Notes: a model not told the origin generated them from the sequence alone. Positions 32,001-40,997 are shown, counted from the stretch's first letter. The stretch: DNA of 64,000 nt from Flavobacterium sp. YJ01 (GCF_029320955.1 NZ_CP119757.1:248001-312000); one strand, 5' to 3'. Program-made: numbers and translations.

Positions 32001-32632
32001 TGTATCTTTTGGACAATTATATTCGAAAGCTTGATAATTGTTTTTATATAATTATTAAGATTCTCTAAATGAAGATTGTCACGCTTTAAGTCAACACTGC
32101 TTCTTTCTTTGTATTTTTCAAGTGAACCATATTTAAAATTAATATAATCAGAAGTTTCTTTTTTTTCTTCTTTATCAATTATATAACTGACATTCCTGTC
32201 AGTTATAAGCGGATTTAAATATTTACCATAAAGAGAAAATGTATCAGAAAAATAAACTATAAAAAACTCTTTTTTATCTTTATTAAATTCTATTATATTT
32301 TGAATAACAGGACTATTTTCAAAGAATCTTGAATCTATATTATTCATAAAGCAATACAAACGTCCAACATAAAATACTAAAAAGTATTCTTTATTCTGTA
32401 CTAATTTAGCTTTATTATCTTTGTCAAATTCTACCTTAAAAATTGGAAAAACCTGAGCTTTTTTAAACAATTCTTCTTTATTCTCAATTGGTTGTATTTT
32501 GGGCAAAATACTACTACCTTTTGAATCTCTATTTATTCTTTCAAATATCAGTTCTTTTTGAACATCTGTTTGTGCATACATAAAAGCATTTACCTGAAAA
32601 AAAGCGAGTGCTAAAATTATTTTTTTTATCAT
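31994..32632 (-). CDS. unknown secreted protein (N-terminal half of the same frameshifted gene)
   Basis: From MIKKIIL it has a signal peptide (ends FMYAQ), then about 190 residues of mixed alpha/beta sequence with FKVEFDKDNKAKLVQNKEYF and EFFIVYFSDTFSLYGKY. The last 15 residues (KLSNIIVQKIHC) look out of frame with the continuation described for 31461-32000. The in-frame ATG at 32653 would put seven polar residues before the signal, so 32632 is preferred. Family unknown. Confidence 0.55.
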   Translation of the reverse strand: MIKKIILALAFFQVNAFMYAQTDVQKELIFERINRDSKGSSILPKIQPIENKEELFKKAQVFPIFKVEFDKDNKAKLVQNKEYFLVFYVGRLYCFMNNIDSRFFENSPVIQNIIEFNKDKKEFFIVYFSDTFSLYGKYLNPLITDRNVSYIIDKEEKKETSDYINFKYGSLEKYKERSSVDLKRDNLHLENLNNYIKTIIKLSNIIVQKIHC

Positions 32633-32720
32633 GGTTTTTGTTTTATGGCTCATATTCTTAGGCTGCTGTTCAACTGAAGCTAAAAATTTGATTTGTTTAC
32701 TTTACTAAGCTATCATAATC

Positions 32721-33287
32721 TTAATTCTTCGCTTTTACCCCTAAGCCATATTTAGGATTAGATACTTCTTTTCCGTTTTCATGATAAATCAAAGGATATG
32801 TTTCAAAAATCGCCTTTTCTTTAGGAATTATTACATAGTAACTTCCATCCCCATAATTATTAAGCAATTCAAGAAAATAGTAAGATTTTACAGATTTCGC
32901 AGCATCAAAAATTTCTCTGCTTACAGTTGGTTTTTGAGGCATAGAGTGTACCACCTTTTTATCTTTTAAAAAAAGTAAAATTGCCGTACTATCTGATTCC
33001 CAAGTATAATCAATCTCCTTAGGTAATTCAATTCCCAGTTGTTTTTCTGCCATGTCATTTAAATAAATTGCCATGATAACAAGCAAAGAATCCCATTCGA
33101 AACAATTAAGATCATCTTTGAAGCTGATCACTTCACCAATCTTATTTTCTTCATTCACTTGCGTAGATAGTTTTTGTTTCATTTTTACCAAACATTCGGG
33201 ATCATTTTGAGCTGTGCATAAAAATGTAAACAAAAAAAATAGCAATAAATAATATGTAAAACCTAATTTAGAATTAATTATCATCAT
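32721..33287 (-). CDS. unknown secreted protein (188 aa)
   Basis: A signal peptide (hydrophobic YYLLLFFLFTFLCTAQ) is followed by about 160 residues with NCFEWDSLLVIMAIYLNDMAEKQ-type helices and a beta-rich C-terminus (SYYVIIPKEKAIF). I do not recognise the family. It is one of several short exported proteins between repeat copies 4 and 5. Confidence 0.6.
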   Translation of the reverse strand: MMIINSKLGFTYYLLLFFLFTFLCTAQNDPECLVKMKQKLSTQVNEENKIGEVISFKDDLNCFEWDSLLVIMAIYLNDMAEKQLGIELPKEIDYTWESDSTAILLFLKDKKVVHSMPQKPTVSREIFDAAKSVKSYYFLELLNNYGDGSYYVIIPKEKAIFETYPLIYHENGKEVSNPKYGLGVKAKN

Positions 33288-33364
33288 GATTCTGTGAAGT
33301 TATCTTTTATATCAAAGTTTATTTAATTTTTTAATTTTATGTTGTGAGAGGCAAAAATGCCTTA

Positions 33365-33814
33365 TTAAAAACCCACTTTATCGTACACGACAATATTTTC
33401 TTTAAGCAGATGTTTTTTTAATTCCTTCCAAGTATGATTTCTTAAACTAGATGCTGGTATCAGTTTTGTTGCATTCTCCATTTTTATTTCTAATGAAATT
33501 GCTGTTTTTGGAGGTTGTACTATCGATATACTTTTAATTGCATTAAAATCTATTTCAGTTTCTTTCCAAAACCAAAAAGGGTTTTTACAGATAATTTTAC
33601 TTTCTGTCAAAATAAAATAGTTCATGGAAAATGTGAAAATTAAAAATAAAACAAAAAAAACGGGAAAACCGATCAAACCTGCAACGGCGTGACCGTCTAA
33701 TAAATTTTTCACAAAAAACGAGCAGACAAAAACAAAAAAAAGCATAAGCAATATTCCCATAAAAGAGGTTAAGTAATTTCCTGTATATATGTTATTTTGT
33801 TTTGTAATTTCCAT
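33365..33814 (-). CDS. membrane protein with PH-like domain
   Basis: 149 residues. Two membrane helices (about 17-37 and 48-70) are followed by a C-terminal beta-rich domain: FILTESKIICKNPFWFWKETEIDFNAI and then KSISIV. This is the layout of bacterial PH-domain proteins, which sit in the inner membrane with the domain in the cytoplasm. The role is unknown. It may be co-transcribed with the gene 49 bases upstream. Confidence 0.55.
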   Translation of the reverse strand: MEITKQNNIYTGNYLTSFMGILLMLFFVFVCSFFVKNLLDGHAVAGLIGFPVFFVLFLIFTFSMNYFILTESKIICKNPFWFWKETEIDFNAIKSISIVQPPKTAISLEIKMENATKLIPASSLRNHTWKELKKHLLKENIVVYDKVGF

Positions 33815-33863
33815 AGATTAATTCTGTTTATACCGTGCTTTTAAATTTGCATTCTGATAGAAT

Positions 33864-34172
33864 CTAATTTTCAAAATCTACTTTCTGATCTGCTTTCTCT
33901 TTAAGTTTATAAGCAATATATCCCAAAATCATTGTGAAAGGAATTAAAGTTAAAGGAGCTAAATTTCTGGCTGTATCATTGGAAATTTTATTCATTGCTT
34001 CCTTCTGTTCTGCTGAGATTTCATTGTTTGAAAAAAAACCATCTTGATTTAAATCAAAAGCAGAAAGTTCTTTTTTATTTTGATAATTCTTAAAAGCAAT
34101 TATCGAATTCAATAAAATGTATGCTAAAACAGATATTAAAAATCCAAATTTAATAGGGGTAAAAAATCTCAT
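33864..34172 (-). CDS. small membrane protein with one EF-hand-like loop
   Basis: 102 residues with a membrane helix at each end (about 8-27 and 73-92). Between them is a soluble loop holding DLNQDGFFSNNE, which fits the calcium-binding D-x-N-x-D-G-x-x-x-x-x-E pattern of an EF-hand. The single loop could sense or bind calcium between two membrane segments. No family name is known to me. Confidence 0.55.
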   Translation of the reverse strand: MRFFTPIKFGFLISVLAYILLNSIIAFKNYQNKKELSAFDLNQDGFFSNNEISAEQKEAMNKISNDTARNLAPLTLIPFTMILGYIAYKLKEKADQKVDFEN

Positions 34173-34434
34173 CAGGTAATTTCAAGCAAATTTAATTAAA
34201 CACAAATATGCTGTTTTATTCAAGTTTTTACTTACGGAAAACCTCATTATTGAAAGATATAACATTAATTTAATAAACTGTTTGCCTTTAATATTATGCA
34301 TTACAAAAAACTATTAAACAACATTCTAAAATATCTAGCGTTGCAGTATTCTCTTTATTTTGTACTTAATAATTGTATATTAGTTTACTGCCATAAACTA
34401 TTTTAGTTTTTATTTTTTTTTGCATCAATTCTCA

Positions 34435-34541
34435 ACAGGACATCTAAACCAAATTTATAAAGCCAATGAAAGACAGGGATTATATATAATAAATCGATAT
34501 CTTCAAATCATCCAAAAAAGATGTTGTAATTTGTCTTGTCC
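34435..34541 (+). repeat. structured intergenic repeat, copy 5 (subtype A)
   Basis: Very close to copy 4: ACAGGACATCTAAACCAAAT, AAAGCCAATGAAAGACAG, TATCTTCAAATCATCC, GATGTTGTAATTTGTC. It sits between two minus-strand genes, so transcription would have to start from its own promoter; the sequence TTTTTTTTGCATCAAT just upstream is shared with copy 4. Confidence 0.75.
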
Positions 34542-34550
34542 TATATTAAA

Positions 34551-34585
34551 AAAAAGAGACAACTACATAATAGTTATCTCTTTTT
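34551..34585 (+). terminator. intrinsic terminator after repeat copy 5
   Basis: AGAGACAACTA pairs with TAGTTATCTCT (one mismatch), flanked by A-run and T-run. Confidence 0.75.
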
Positions 34586-34691
34586 ACATACAAATTTGTT
34601 GATTTTTCAATCCTTTTACGGCTTAATATTTTATCGTTCGATTTTCATAAGGAATCTTTAGTTTATTTCAAATAAATAAGCCATCGTCGAA

Positions 34692-35144
34692 CTATCCATA
34701 CATATTTTTTATCTCCGACATAACAAAGGTACTTTGGGTGCTCCCTATACTTTCAACTGATCCTAATTTATTAAATACAAAATCCTGATAATGCTTCATG
34801 TCTTTGGCAGAAACTTTCATTAAAAAATCGTAATCACCAGAAATATTGTAACATTCCACGACTTCTTCTATTTTCATAATATCATTAACAAACTGATTGC
34901 CAATATTGCGATCGTGCTGTTTAAGTTTGATATTACAGAAAACGATAAAACCTCTGTTTAGTTTTTCTGCATCTAACAAGGCTATATATTTTTTAATATA
35001 GCCATTGTTTTCCAATCTTTTGATCCGCTCAAAAACAGGCGATGCCGAAAGATTTACCATTTTAGCAAGCTCTTTTACAGTGTATTTAGAATTATCGTGA
35101 AGTATATTTAATAACTGAAGATCAATATCGTCTATTTGTTCCAT
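34692..35144 (-). CDS. Lrp/AsnC-family transcriptional regulator
   Basis: 150 residues. An N-terminal winged helix-turn-helix (DDIDLQLLNILHDNSKYTVK, ELAKMVNLSASPVFERIKRL) is followed by the RAM amino-acid-binding domain (GRxI-type beta-alpha-beta with VVECYNISGDYDFLMKV). Lrp/AsnC proteins respond to amino acids such as methionine, leucine or others. Its place beside the methionine-synthase genes suggests it controls them, sensing methionine or a related compound. It has its own promoter. Confidence 0.92.
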   Translation of the reverse strand: MEQIDDIDLQLLNILHDNSKYTVKELAKMVNLSASPVFERIKRLENNGYIKKYIALLDAEKLNRGFIVFCNIKLKQHDRNIGNQFVNDIMKIEEVVECYNISGDYDFLMKVSAKDMKHYQDFVFNKLGSVESIGSTQSTFVMSEIKNMYG

Positions 35145-35197
35145 CGAATAGTACTTTAAACAGGTTTAATTTATTTTTAAATCAGAATAAAATTCTT

Positions 35198-35205
35198 CAA
35201 ATATA
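35198..35205 (-). promoter_or_regulatory. -7 box of the Lrp gene
   Basis: The minus strand reads TATATTTG, a perfect TAnnTTTG, 53 bases upstream of the start codon. Confidence 0.5.
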
Positions 35206-35321
35206 ACCAAAAACAATACAGAAATCTTATTTTTCGCAAACTAAAAACATAACATACTGCAAAGTTTATTCTCACAGTATTAAAATCTAAAAGACACCGT
35301 TTTATCACTTCATAAATAGAA

Positions 35322-36314
35322 TTATACTTCTTTTCGTCGAGCCATACCCTGAGCAATGATGCTGGCAGCAATCAATTGCAAAGCATGATAAAGCATGAGC
35401 GGTAACAATACGATGCCGGTGATGGTACTGTGCTGAAAAAGTACTTTTGACATAACGGTGCCGTGTACCAATGACTTTTTAGATCCGCAGAATAAGACAG
35501 TAATACGGTCTTCATCTGAAAAACCAAGCAAGCGACTGAGTAATCCGACACAAAAGAATACAGCAAAAAACAACGCCATCATCCCTGCAGCAAGTCCAGC
35601 AAGTTCAAGAGCGGTGAAACCTTCAAAAAGATGTTCGGAAAATGACTTACAAAACGACGTGTAAATAATCGTTAGAATAACTGCCTGATCAAAATATTTG
35701 AGCTGTTTCTTGTATTTTTCGGCAATGGCTCCTAAACGCGAATTGAGGCTTATGCCAATAATAACAGGCATCAAGACTTGAAGAATCAACTTTAAGACGA
35801 TTTGAGTAACATCAAAATCGCCTGCCGCAGAAGCTATAAAAAGCCCAACCCAGAGTGGCGTAACCACTACTCCAATCAAACTGGAAATACTTGCATTGAA
35901 AATGGCTGCGGGTATGTTTCCCTTAGCAATCGAAACCATGACCACGGAAGAGGATACTGTAGATGGTAAAGCTGCCAGAAAAAATACACCCAGCCAAAGC
36001 AGCTCGAAGCCGTTATTGACAAACAACGGGCGAAATGCCAAAACAATGAGCGGAAAAAATAAAAAGGTGGTCAACTGAACGACAATGTGCATTTTCCAGT
36101 TAGAAAGTCCAGCTTTTAGTTTCTCAACACTCAGTCGCATGCCATAAAACAAGAAAATCAAGGAAACGCCAATATTGGCAATCTCCTCAAGCGAAACTGG
36201 TTCTTTGACCATACCTGGCTTTGGCAAAAAATAAGCCATCAGAATCATGGTGACTATCATTAACAGGAAACCGTCGAAACCTGCTTTTTTTAATACTTCT
36301 AATAATTTCTTCAA
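35322..36314 (-). CDS. BASS-family (bile acid:sodium symporter-like) transporter
   Basis: 330 residues with about ten membrane helices. It matches the SBF-like subfamily: FLPKPGMV early, NIGVSLIFLFYGMRLS, FFLAALPSTVSSSVVMVSIAKGN (the conserved crossover region), then an FCGSKKSLVHG motif. Members move organic anions with sodium; the substrate here is unknown. It lies 58 bases after mesD on the same strand, so it is probably the last gene of a mesX-mesD-transporter operon and may carry a sulfur compound or methyl donor for that pathway. Confidence 0.88.
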   Translation of the reverse strand: MKKLLEVLKKAGFDGFLLMIVTMILMAYFLPKPGMVKEPVSLEEIANIGVSLIFLFYGMRLSVEKLKAGLSNWKMHIVVQLTTFLFFPLIVLAFRPLFVNNGFELLWLGVFFLAALPSTVSSSVVMVSIAKGNIPAAIFNASISSLIGVVVTPLWVGLFIASAAGDFDVTQIVLKLILQVLMPVIIGISLNSRLGAIAEKYKKQLKYFDQAVILTIIYTSFCKSFSEHLFEGFTALELAGLAAGMMALFFAVFFCVGLLSRLLGFSDEDRITVLFCGSKKSLVHGTVMSKVLFQHSTITGIVLLPLMLYHALQLIAASIIAQGMARRKEV

Positions 36315-36372
36315 TGTGTTTTAAATATTATTCCTCCGTAGAGGTACCGACTTCATTATTAATATATTGAGA

Positions 36373-37404
36373 CTAAATCCCAAGTTCTTTGCGTATAATT
36401 TCTGCTCCTGCGCTTAAAGCACTTAACTTGCCTCTAGCTATGTTTCGGGATAGCGGAGCCATACCGCAGTTTGTAGAAGGATAAAGATTTTCGGCATTTA
36501 CAAACTCAAGAGCTTTACGCAGGGTAGTAGCTACTTCTTCTGGTGTTTCGATAGTGTTGGTTGCCACATCAATGGCACCTACCATCACTTTTTTACCACG
36601 AACAAGTTCCATTAAATTTAAAGGCACATTAGAGTTGTGACATTCTAAAGACACCACATCAATTTTAGATTTTTGAATTTTCGGGAAAATTTCTTCGTAT
36701 TGTCGCCACTCTGAACCTAATGTCTTTTTCCAATCCGTATTGGCCTGTATTCCATAACCATAACAAATATGAACCGCAGTTTGACAATGTAAACCTTCAA
36801 TGGCTCTTTCTAAGGCTGCCATTCCCCAATCGTTTACCTCATCAAAGAACACATTAAATGCAGGTTCATCAAACTGGATAATATCTACCCCTGCATCCTG
36901 AAGTTCTCTTGCTTCTTCATTGAGTGCTTTCGCAAATTCCCACGCCAATTTTTCACGGCTTTTGTAATGGTCATCGTGTAAAGTATCCACCATTGTCAGC
37001 GGGCCTGGCAATGCCCATTTTATAGGCTTATTAGTCTGTTTACGCAAAAATTTAGCATCTTCAACAAAAACTGCTTTTTGACGTGCAACCTCACCTACAA
37101 CCACTGGAACACTCGCGTCATAACGATTACGGATTTTTACTGTTTTACGATTTTCAAAATCTACACCGCTTAAATGCTCGATAAAAGTTGTTACAAAATG
37201 CTGGCGTGTCTGCTCGCCGTCACAAATGATATCTAAATCTGCCAATTGTTGTTCCTGCAGAGAAATGCGCAACGCATCTTGTTTTCCTTCAAGTAGCTGA
37301 TCGCCTTCTAATTTCCATGGTGACCAAAGTTTTTCAGGTGGTGCAAGCCAAGCAGGTTTTGGTAAACTTCCAACAATAGAGGTAGGTAATAATAATTTCT
37401 TCAT
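36373..37404 (-). CDS. mesD: core methionine synthase (MetE C-terminal type, MesD)
   Basis: 343 residues: only the C-terminal catalytic barrel of MetE, without the folate-binding N-terminal half. Zinc ligands are visible as HICYG (His and Cys), SLECHNS (Glu) and TNCGM (Cys); substrate motifs include DIIQFDEPAF and ICDGEQTRQHF. The partner MesX (DUF1852) lies 30 bases upstream. Published comparative and genetic work described MesD as a folate-independent methionine synthase that needs MesX and oxygen, with an uncertain methyl donor. It methylates homocysteine in the cytoplasm. Confidence 0.9.
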   Translation of the reverse strand: MKKLLLPTSIVGSLPKPAWLAPPEKLWSPWKLEGDQLLEGKQDALRISLQEQQLADLDIICDGEQTRQHFVTTFIEHLSGVDFENRKTVKIRNRYDASVPVVVGEVARQKAVFVEDAKFLRKQTNKPIKWALPGPLTMVDTLHDDHYKSREKLAWEFAKALNEEARELQDAGVDIIQFDEPAFNVFFDEVNDWGMAALERAIEGLHCQTAVHICYGYGIQANTDWKKTLGSEWRQYEEIFPKIQKSKIDVVSLECHNSNVPLNLMELVRGKKVMVGAIDVATNTIETPEEVATTLRKALEFVNAENLYPSTNCGMAPLSRNIARGKLSALSAGAEIIRKELGI

Positions 37405-37434
37405 AATAGTATAATTTTAAGGCGTTGTAATCAA

Positions 37435-38487
37435 TTAAAGGGCAAAATTAGAAGACCATTCTTCCAGGAGACTTTTGTAGGGCTTAATGAAATGCTCTTC
37501 TGCATATTTTCCCTGTTCAACAGCCAATCGACTGCGTTCTTCGCGATCATAATCCACGCGAGTCAGTGAATAATCTTCGTGTTTAAGACTAGGCTGATAG
37601 ATTTTTCCAGCCACTGAATTTGCATTGTAAATTTCAGGGCGATAAATCTTCTGGAAAGTCTCCATTGTGCTGATTGAGCTGATTAATCCAAGATCAGTAT
37701 AATCAGCAAGTAGATCTCCAGAATGATAAAAAGACATCGGTGCCACACTATTCGGAGGCATAAAAAAACGAACTTTTAAGCCCATTTTAGAGAAATAGTC
37801 ATCAGTGATAGAATATTGATCCTGCAGATACTCAAAACCCAGAACCGGATGCTGATACTCCGTGCGAGTATAAGTTTTGTTGCTCGATACGCTTAGACAA
37901 ATGATCGGTGACATCTTAAAGTGCTCTTTGTAAGTAGCTGAATTGACAAAACACTTATAAAGTTTTCCGTGCAAATCACCAAAATTTTCAGGTATAGAAA
38001 AATTAGCTTTATTTTTATTGTGCTCAATCAATAAAATACTAAAATCATAATCACGAACATAAGAAGAATAATTATTTCCGGCAATCCCTTCGATTTGCTG
38101 GCCAGTTGTACGGTCAATAATATTTGTTTTTAAAACTTCAATCATCGGTAGATCGTTACTACCATTCTTATCATCAATAATCATTGTTACTGTAAGAATT
38201 TCAAGTTCCACATGATAACGATCTGCTTTTGGATTATCCAAATGAGCCAATGCATTGAATCGATTGTTAATCATATTTAAGGCATTACGTAAGTTTTGCT
38301 GGCGATTAGCTCCTCTGGCCAAGTTGGCAAAATTGGTTGTCAAACGTGTTTTACTTGAGGGGTGATAATTTTCATCTAAACAAGTGCTTTTTAGCGTGAA
38401 TACAAAATCATTCTGGATTGTATTCTGGGTATTTTCAATATCCTGCTTTTCGCTTATTCTTAAATCTTCTTGTATGTTCGCTTTCAT
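37435..38487 (-). CDS. mesX: MesX (DUF1852), partner of MesD
   Basis: 350 residues, DUF1852 over nearly the whole length: TTNFANLARGANRQQNLRNA, NNRFNALAHLDNP, DRYHVELEILTV, and a C-terminal FYHSGDLLADYTDLG region. It has no signal or membrane segment, so it is cytoplasmic. DUF1852 proteins are found almost only beside MesD and are thought to be oxygenases that help it obtain its methyl group. It is the first gene of the operon; a promoter would lie in the 267-base gap to the divergent nitroreductase gene, which contains a CAAATTTG at 38516-38523. Confidence 0.92.
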   Translation of the reverse strand: MKANIQEDLRISEKQDIENTQNTIQNDFVFTLKSTCLDENYHPSSKTRLTTNFANLARGANRQQNLRNALNMINNRFNALAHLDNPKADRYHVELEILTVTMIIDDKNGSNDLPMIEVLKTNIIDRTTGQQIEGIAGNNYSSYVRDYDFSILLIEHNKNKANFSIPENFGDLHGKLYKCFVNSATYKEHFKMSPIICLSVSSNKTYTRTEYQHPVLGFEYLQDQYSITDDYFSKMGLKVRFFMPPNSVAPMSFYHSGDLLADYTDLGLISSISTMETFQKIYRPEIYNANSVAGKIYQPSLKHEDYSLTRVDYDREERSRLAVEQGKYAEEHFIKPYKSLLEEWSSNFAL

Positions 38488-38721
38488 GATGACAAGGTTT
38501 AGTTTTTTTACCCTGCAAATTTGAAAATAAAAGATTTAATATTTTATAAAACAAAAAAAATAAGACAATTATTCTTTTTTAATACAATTTTAAAGATTAT
38601 TAATCTTTTTAAAAATATAATAACAGAGAAAAACAGATAATTATTCTTTAGAGAACTAGGATATGACTGATTTGAAGTTTCCCATACCAATTCAAGACTC
38701 GAAAAAGAAAACAATATCGTT

Positions 38722-38729
38722 TATATTTG
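38722..38729 (+). promoter_or_regulatory. -7 box of the nitroreductase gene
   Basis: TATATTTG is a perfect TAnnTTTG, 25 bases before the ATG. Confidence 0.55.
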
Positions 38730-38754
38730 CCAAAACTTAAGATAGACACAAGCA

Positions 38755-39384
38755 ATGAATTTGATAGAAAATTTAAAATGGCGTTATGCCACAAAAGCTT
38801 ACAATAACATTAAAGTAACAGAAGAGAAGATCGATCAGATTTTAGAGGCTATAAATCTTACAGCATCTTCTTGTGGTCTGCAATCTTACCGTGTTTTTGT
38901 TGTAAGCAATCCGGAAATTCAAAAAAAATTAGGTGCTGATTCGTATAATGGACAGATTAGCTCTTGCTCTCATTTGTTAGTTTTTGCTGCAATTACTGAC
39001 ATGTCTTCGACTTATATTGACGATTACATAGCAATGACAGAAAAGCAAAGAAGTCTTGATGCTGGCGCCTTATCAGGATTTAGAAATGGACTGCATTCCT
39101 ATTTCAGCACTATTAATGCAGAGCAAAAAGCACATTGGGCTTCCAAGCAGGCTTATATTGCATTAGGAACTGCTCTTATTGCTGCGGCAGAATTGAAAGT
39201 GGACGCCACTCCTATCGAAGGATTTAATCCAACCACTATCGATGCCGTTTTGGGTTTAAAAGAAAAAGGATTGCATTCTACAGTTATCCTCGCTTTAGGA
39301 TATCGGGATTCGGAAAAAGACTATATGGCAGCTACGAAAAAAGTTCGTTTGCCTATAGATGAAATGATAACTAAAATTTACTAG
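38755..39384 (+). CDS. NfsB-like nitroreductase (NAD(P)H oxidoreductase)
   Basis: 209 residues, the usual size. FMN-dependent nitroreductase family: KWRYATKAYN at the start (phosphate-binding Arg), TASSCGLQSYRVFVV, ASKQAYIALGTALIAAAEL and IEGFNPTTIDAVLGLKEKGL, then a closing VILALGYR. It reduces quinones, nitro compounds or flavins in the cytoplasm. It is transcribed alone, divergently from mesX, and ends at repeat copy 6. Confidence 0.92.
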   Translation: MNLIENLKWRYATKAYNNIKVTEEKIDQILEAINLTASSCGLQSYRVFVVSNPEIQKKLGADSYNGQISSCSHLLVFAAITDMSSTYIDDYIAMTEKQRSLDAGALSGFRNGLHSYFSTINAEQKAHWASKQAYIALGTALIAAAELKVDATPIEGFNPTTIDAVLGLKEKGLHSTVILALGYRDSEKDYMAATKKVRLPIDEMITKIY

Positions 39385-39398
39385 TAGCGTTAGTTTTC

Positions 39399-39477
39399 AA
39401 AACCATGAAAGACAGAAACTACCTATAATAAGACAATATCTTCAAATCATCATAAAAAGATGTCGAAATTTGTCCTA
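39399..39477 (+). repeat. structured intergenic repeat, copy 6 (subtype A, partial)
   Basis: It keeps CCATGAAAGACAG, ATAATAAGACAATATCTTC, AAATCATC and TGTCGAAATTTGTCCT; the 5' ACATCTAAACC block is missing. It begins 15 bases after the nitroreductase stop, so here it also works as that gene's 3' end. Confidence 0.65.
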
Positions 39478-39485
39478 CAGAAATC

Positions 39486-39523
39486 AAAAAAAAACTCTAA
39501 ATCAATGATCTAGAGTTTTTTTT
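39486..39523 (+). terminator. intrinsic terminator after repeat copy 6
   Basis: An A-run and CTCTA pair with TAGAG and a T-run around an 11-base loop. It also ends the nitroreductase transcript. Confidence 0.8.
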
Positions 39524-39558
39524 ACATTTATAACACTATTAGGTCCTACTGCTTTAAA

Positions 39559-40005
39559 CTAAGCTACATTTACATCATCTATTTTACTATTAAATCGTTC
39601 CAGAAAATCAAGATATAATGGTACACTTCTTTCTATCCATTCTTGTGATGGCTCAAATGTCATTCCGTAGTAAGCAAAAAATGGTTGGTAATCTGCTTTT
39701 ATATAATCGAATAAAGCTTCAAACGGACGGGTTAATTCTTCTAGAGTATATTTAAAAACTGTTCCGTGCTGCAAATGTTCTTCTTTCAAACCTAATGAAA
39801 TGGCAAGCGCAACTTTCTTTCCTCCAAATTTAAAACCGCTTTTACTCCAGTATGCCCAACCATGTGTTAAAACCTCGTCTAACCATTTTTTCAATAAAGC
39901 TGGAGAATGATACCAATAATAAGGAAACTGGAAAATAATATGATCATGTTCTTCAATCAATTTTTGCTCTGCTTTTATATCAAAACTTTGTTTTTCATGA
40001 GTCAA
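39559..40005 (-). pseudogene. 5'-truncated NAD(P)H quinone reductase (flavodoxin fold)
   Basis: 148 residues remain of a protein normally about 185-195 long. They start at FDIKAEQKLIEEHDHIIFQF, followed by the family motif FPYYWYHSPALLKKWLDEV, then GKKVALAISLG and YTLEELTRPFEAL. The first strand, loop and helix, including the FMN/FAD phosphate loop, are gone. The frame reaches a stop at 40024-40026 and the AraC gene ends at 40082, so there is no room for the missing part. The only start is a TTG. It is most likely inactive. Confidence 0.75.
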
Positions 40006-40081
40006 AATTAGCTCGATATGGCACTAGCCCATTTCATTAAAAGTTCAAAAAATATCCTATAAAGTTTAGAACAAATGAAGA

Positions 40082-40963
40082 TTAAAGCTTCTGCTGAAGC
40101 TGTTTTGGCGTATTTCTATATTTTTGTTTAAAAGAAGCTACAAAATGTGCCGGAGTTTCAAAACCAACTTCATACGCGATTTCTGTAATGTTCATTTCTG
40201 ATCGCAGTAAACTATAAGCTTCTTCCAGTCTTCTTTCCATAATCCATTTTCCGGGATTCATTTTAAAGGTTTGGCTAAACTTGCGCTTAAAGGTTGAAAG
40301 ACTGCAATTGGCGAGAAATGCATATTGTTCTAAAGAAATATTTTCTTTATAATGACTTTGCATTAACTGCACTAAATCTGGATTTAAATGCGTATCGAGA
40401 CTTCTCAGTTGTGCCTCAAAATAATGTCCTTCGGGTGCCGAAATTAAAATCTGAAACAACTCACGAATTTTTAGAGGTAAAATAGATTCTAAACGTTTAG
40501 GATCTGTATTTAATGTAAGACAAGTTTTAAGTTGTGTTATTAAAGCACACATCAATTCATCTGCCGGAAGAAGTGCCATATCGCTTCTGCATGGAGAAAA
40601 TTTCCCAGAAAGAGATTCATTAATATTTCCTAATACATTATCAACTTGAGAACGAAGCCATTCATCTGAGAAAAAAATGATAATCGATTCATAACCTTTT
40701 TCAGGATTATCAACTTTATCTGTAACCAAATAAGAACCTTTTTTCATAAAATAACCAGAACCCGCAGGAACAATAATTTTACTGCCATGATCCAGAATTT
40801 CTTTTGTTCCTTCCAATACAACACTAATGAGATTCATATGCACGCACATGTTGGCTCTTTTTATTTCTTCTTTCTGTTTGTAATGAAAAAGATGAATATG
40901 TTCATTCCAAGATAAAACATCTGGGCTTTCTTTTATAATAGCATTGCAGTTAAGATCTTTCAT
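40082..40963 (-). CDS. AraC-family activator of the OYE/DsrE regulon
   Basis: 293 residues. The N-terminal cupin-like sensor (about 20-130, LISVVLEGTKEILDHG and the IIVPAGSGYFM strand) is followed by the C-terminal double helix-turn-helix (ISLEQYAFLANCSLSTFKRKF; MNITEIAYEVGFETPAHF, FKQKYRNTPKQ). The same 27-bp direct-repeat site lies before this gene, the OYE gene and the DsrE gene, so this protein very probably activates all three and itself. It is the only regulator between them. Inducer unknown; OYE and quinone reductase targets suggest electrophiles or quinones. Confidence 0.9.
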   Translation of the reverse strand: MKDLNCNAIIKESPDVLSWNEHIHLFHYKQKEEIKRANMCVHMNLISVVLEGTKEILDHGSKIIVPAGSGYFMKKGSYLVTDKVDNPEKGYESIIIFFSDEWLRSQVDNVLGNINESLSGKFSPCRSDMALLPADELMCALITQLKTCLTLNTDPKRLESILPLKIRELFQILISAPEGHYFEAQLRSLDTHLNPDLVQLMQSHYKENISLEQYAFLANCSLSTFKRKFSQTFKMNPGKWIMERRLEEAYSLLRSEMNITEIAYEVGFETPAHFVASFKQKYRNTPKQLQQKL

Positions 40964-40989
40964 AGTGTTTTTATTTAGAAAACAGACAA

Positions 40990-40997
40990 CAAACGTA
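40990..40997 (-). promoter_or_regulatory. -7 box of the AraC gene
   Basis: The minus strand reads TACGTTTG, a perfect TAnnTTTG, exactly 21 bases from the operator at 41019-41045. Confidence 0.65.

Larger units (their letters stand above)
34173..34691. other. intergenic region with repeat copy 5
   Basis: No gene is seen. It contains repeat copy 5 (34435-34541), its terminator, and a tail shared with copy 2 to about 34680. Confidence 0.6.
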
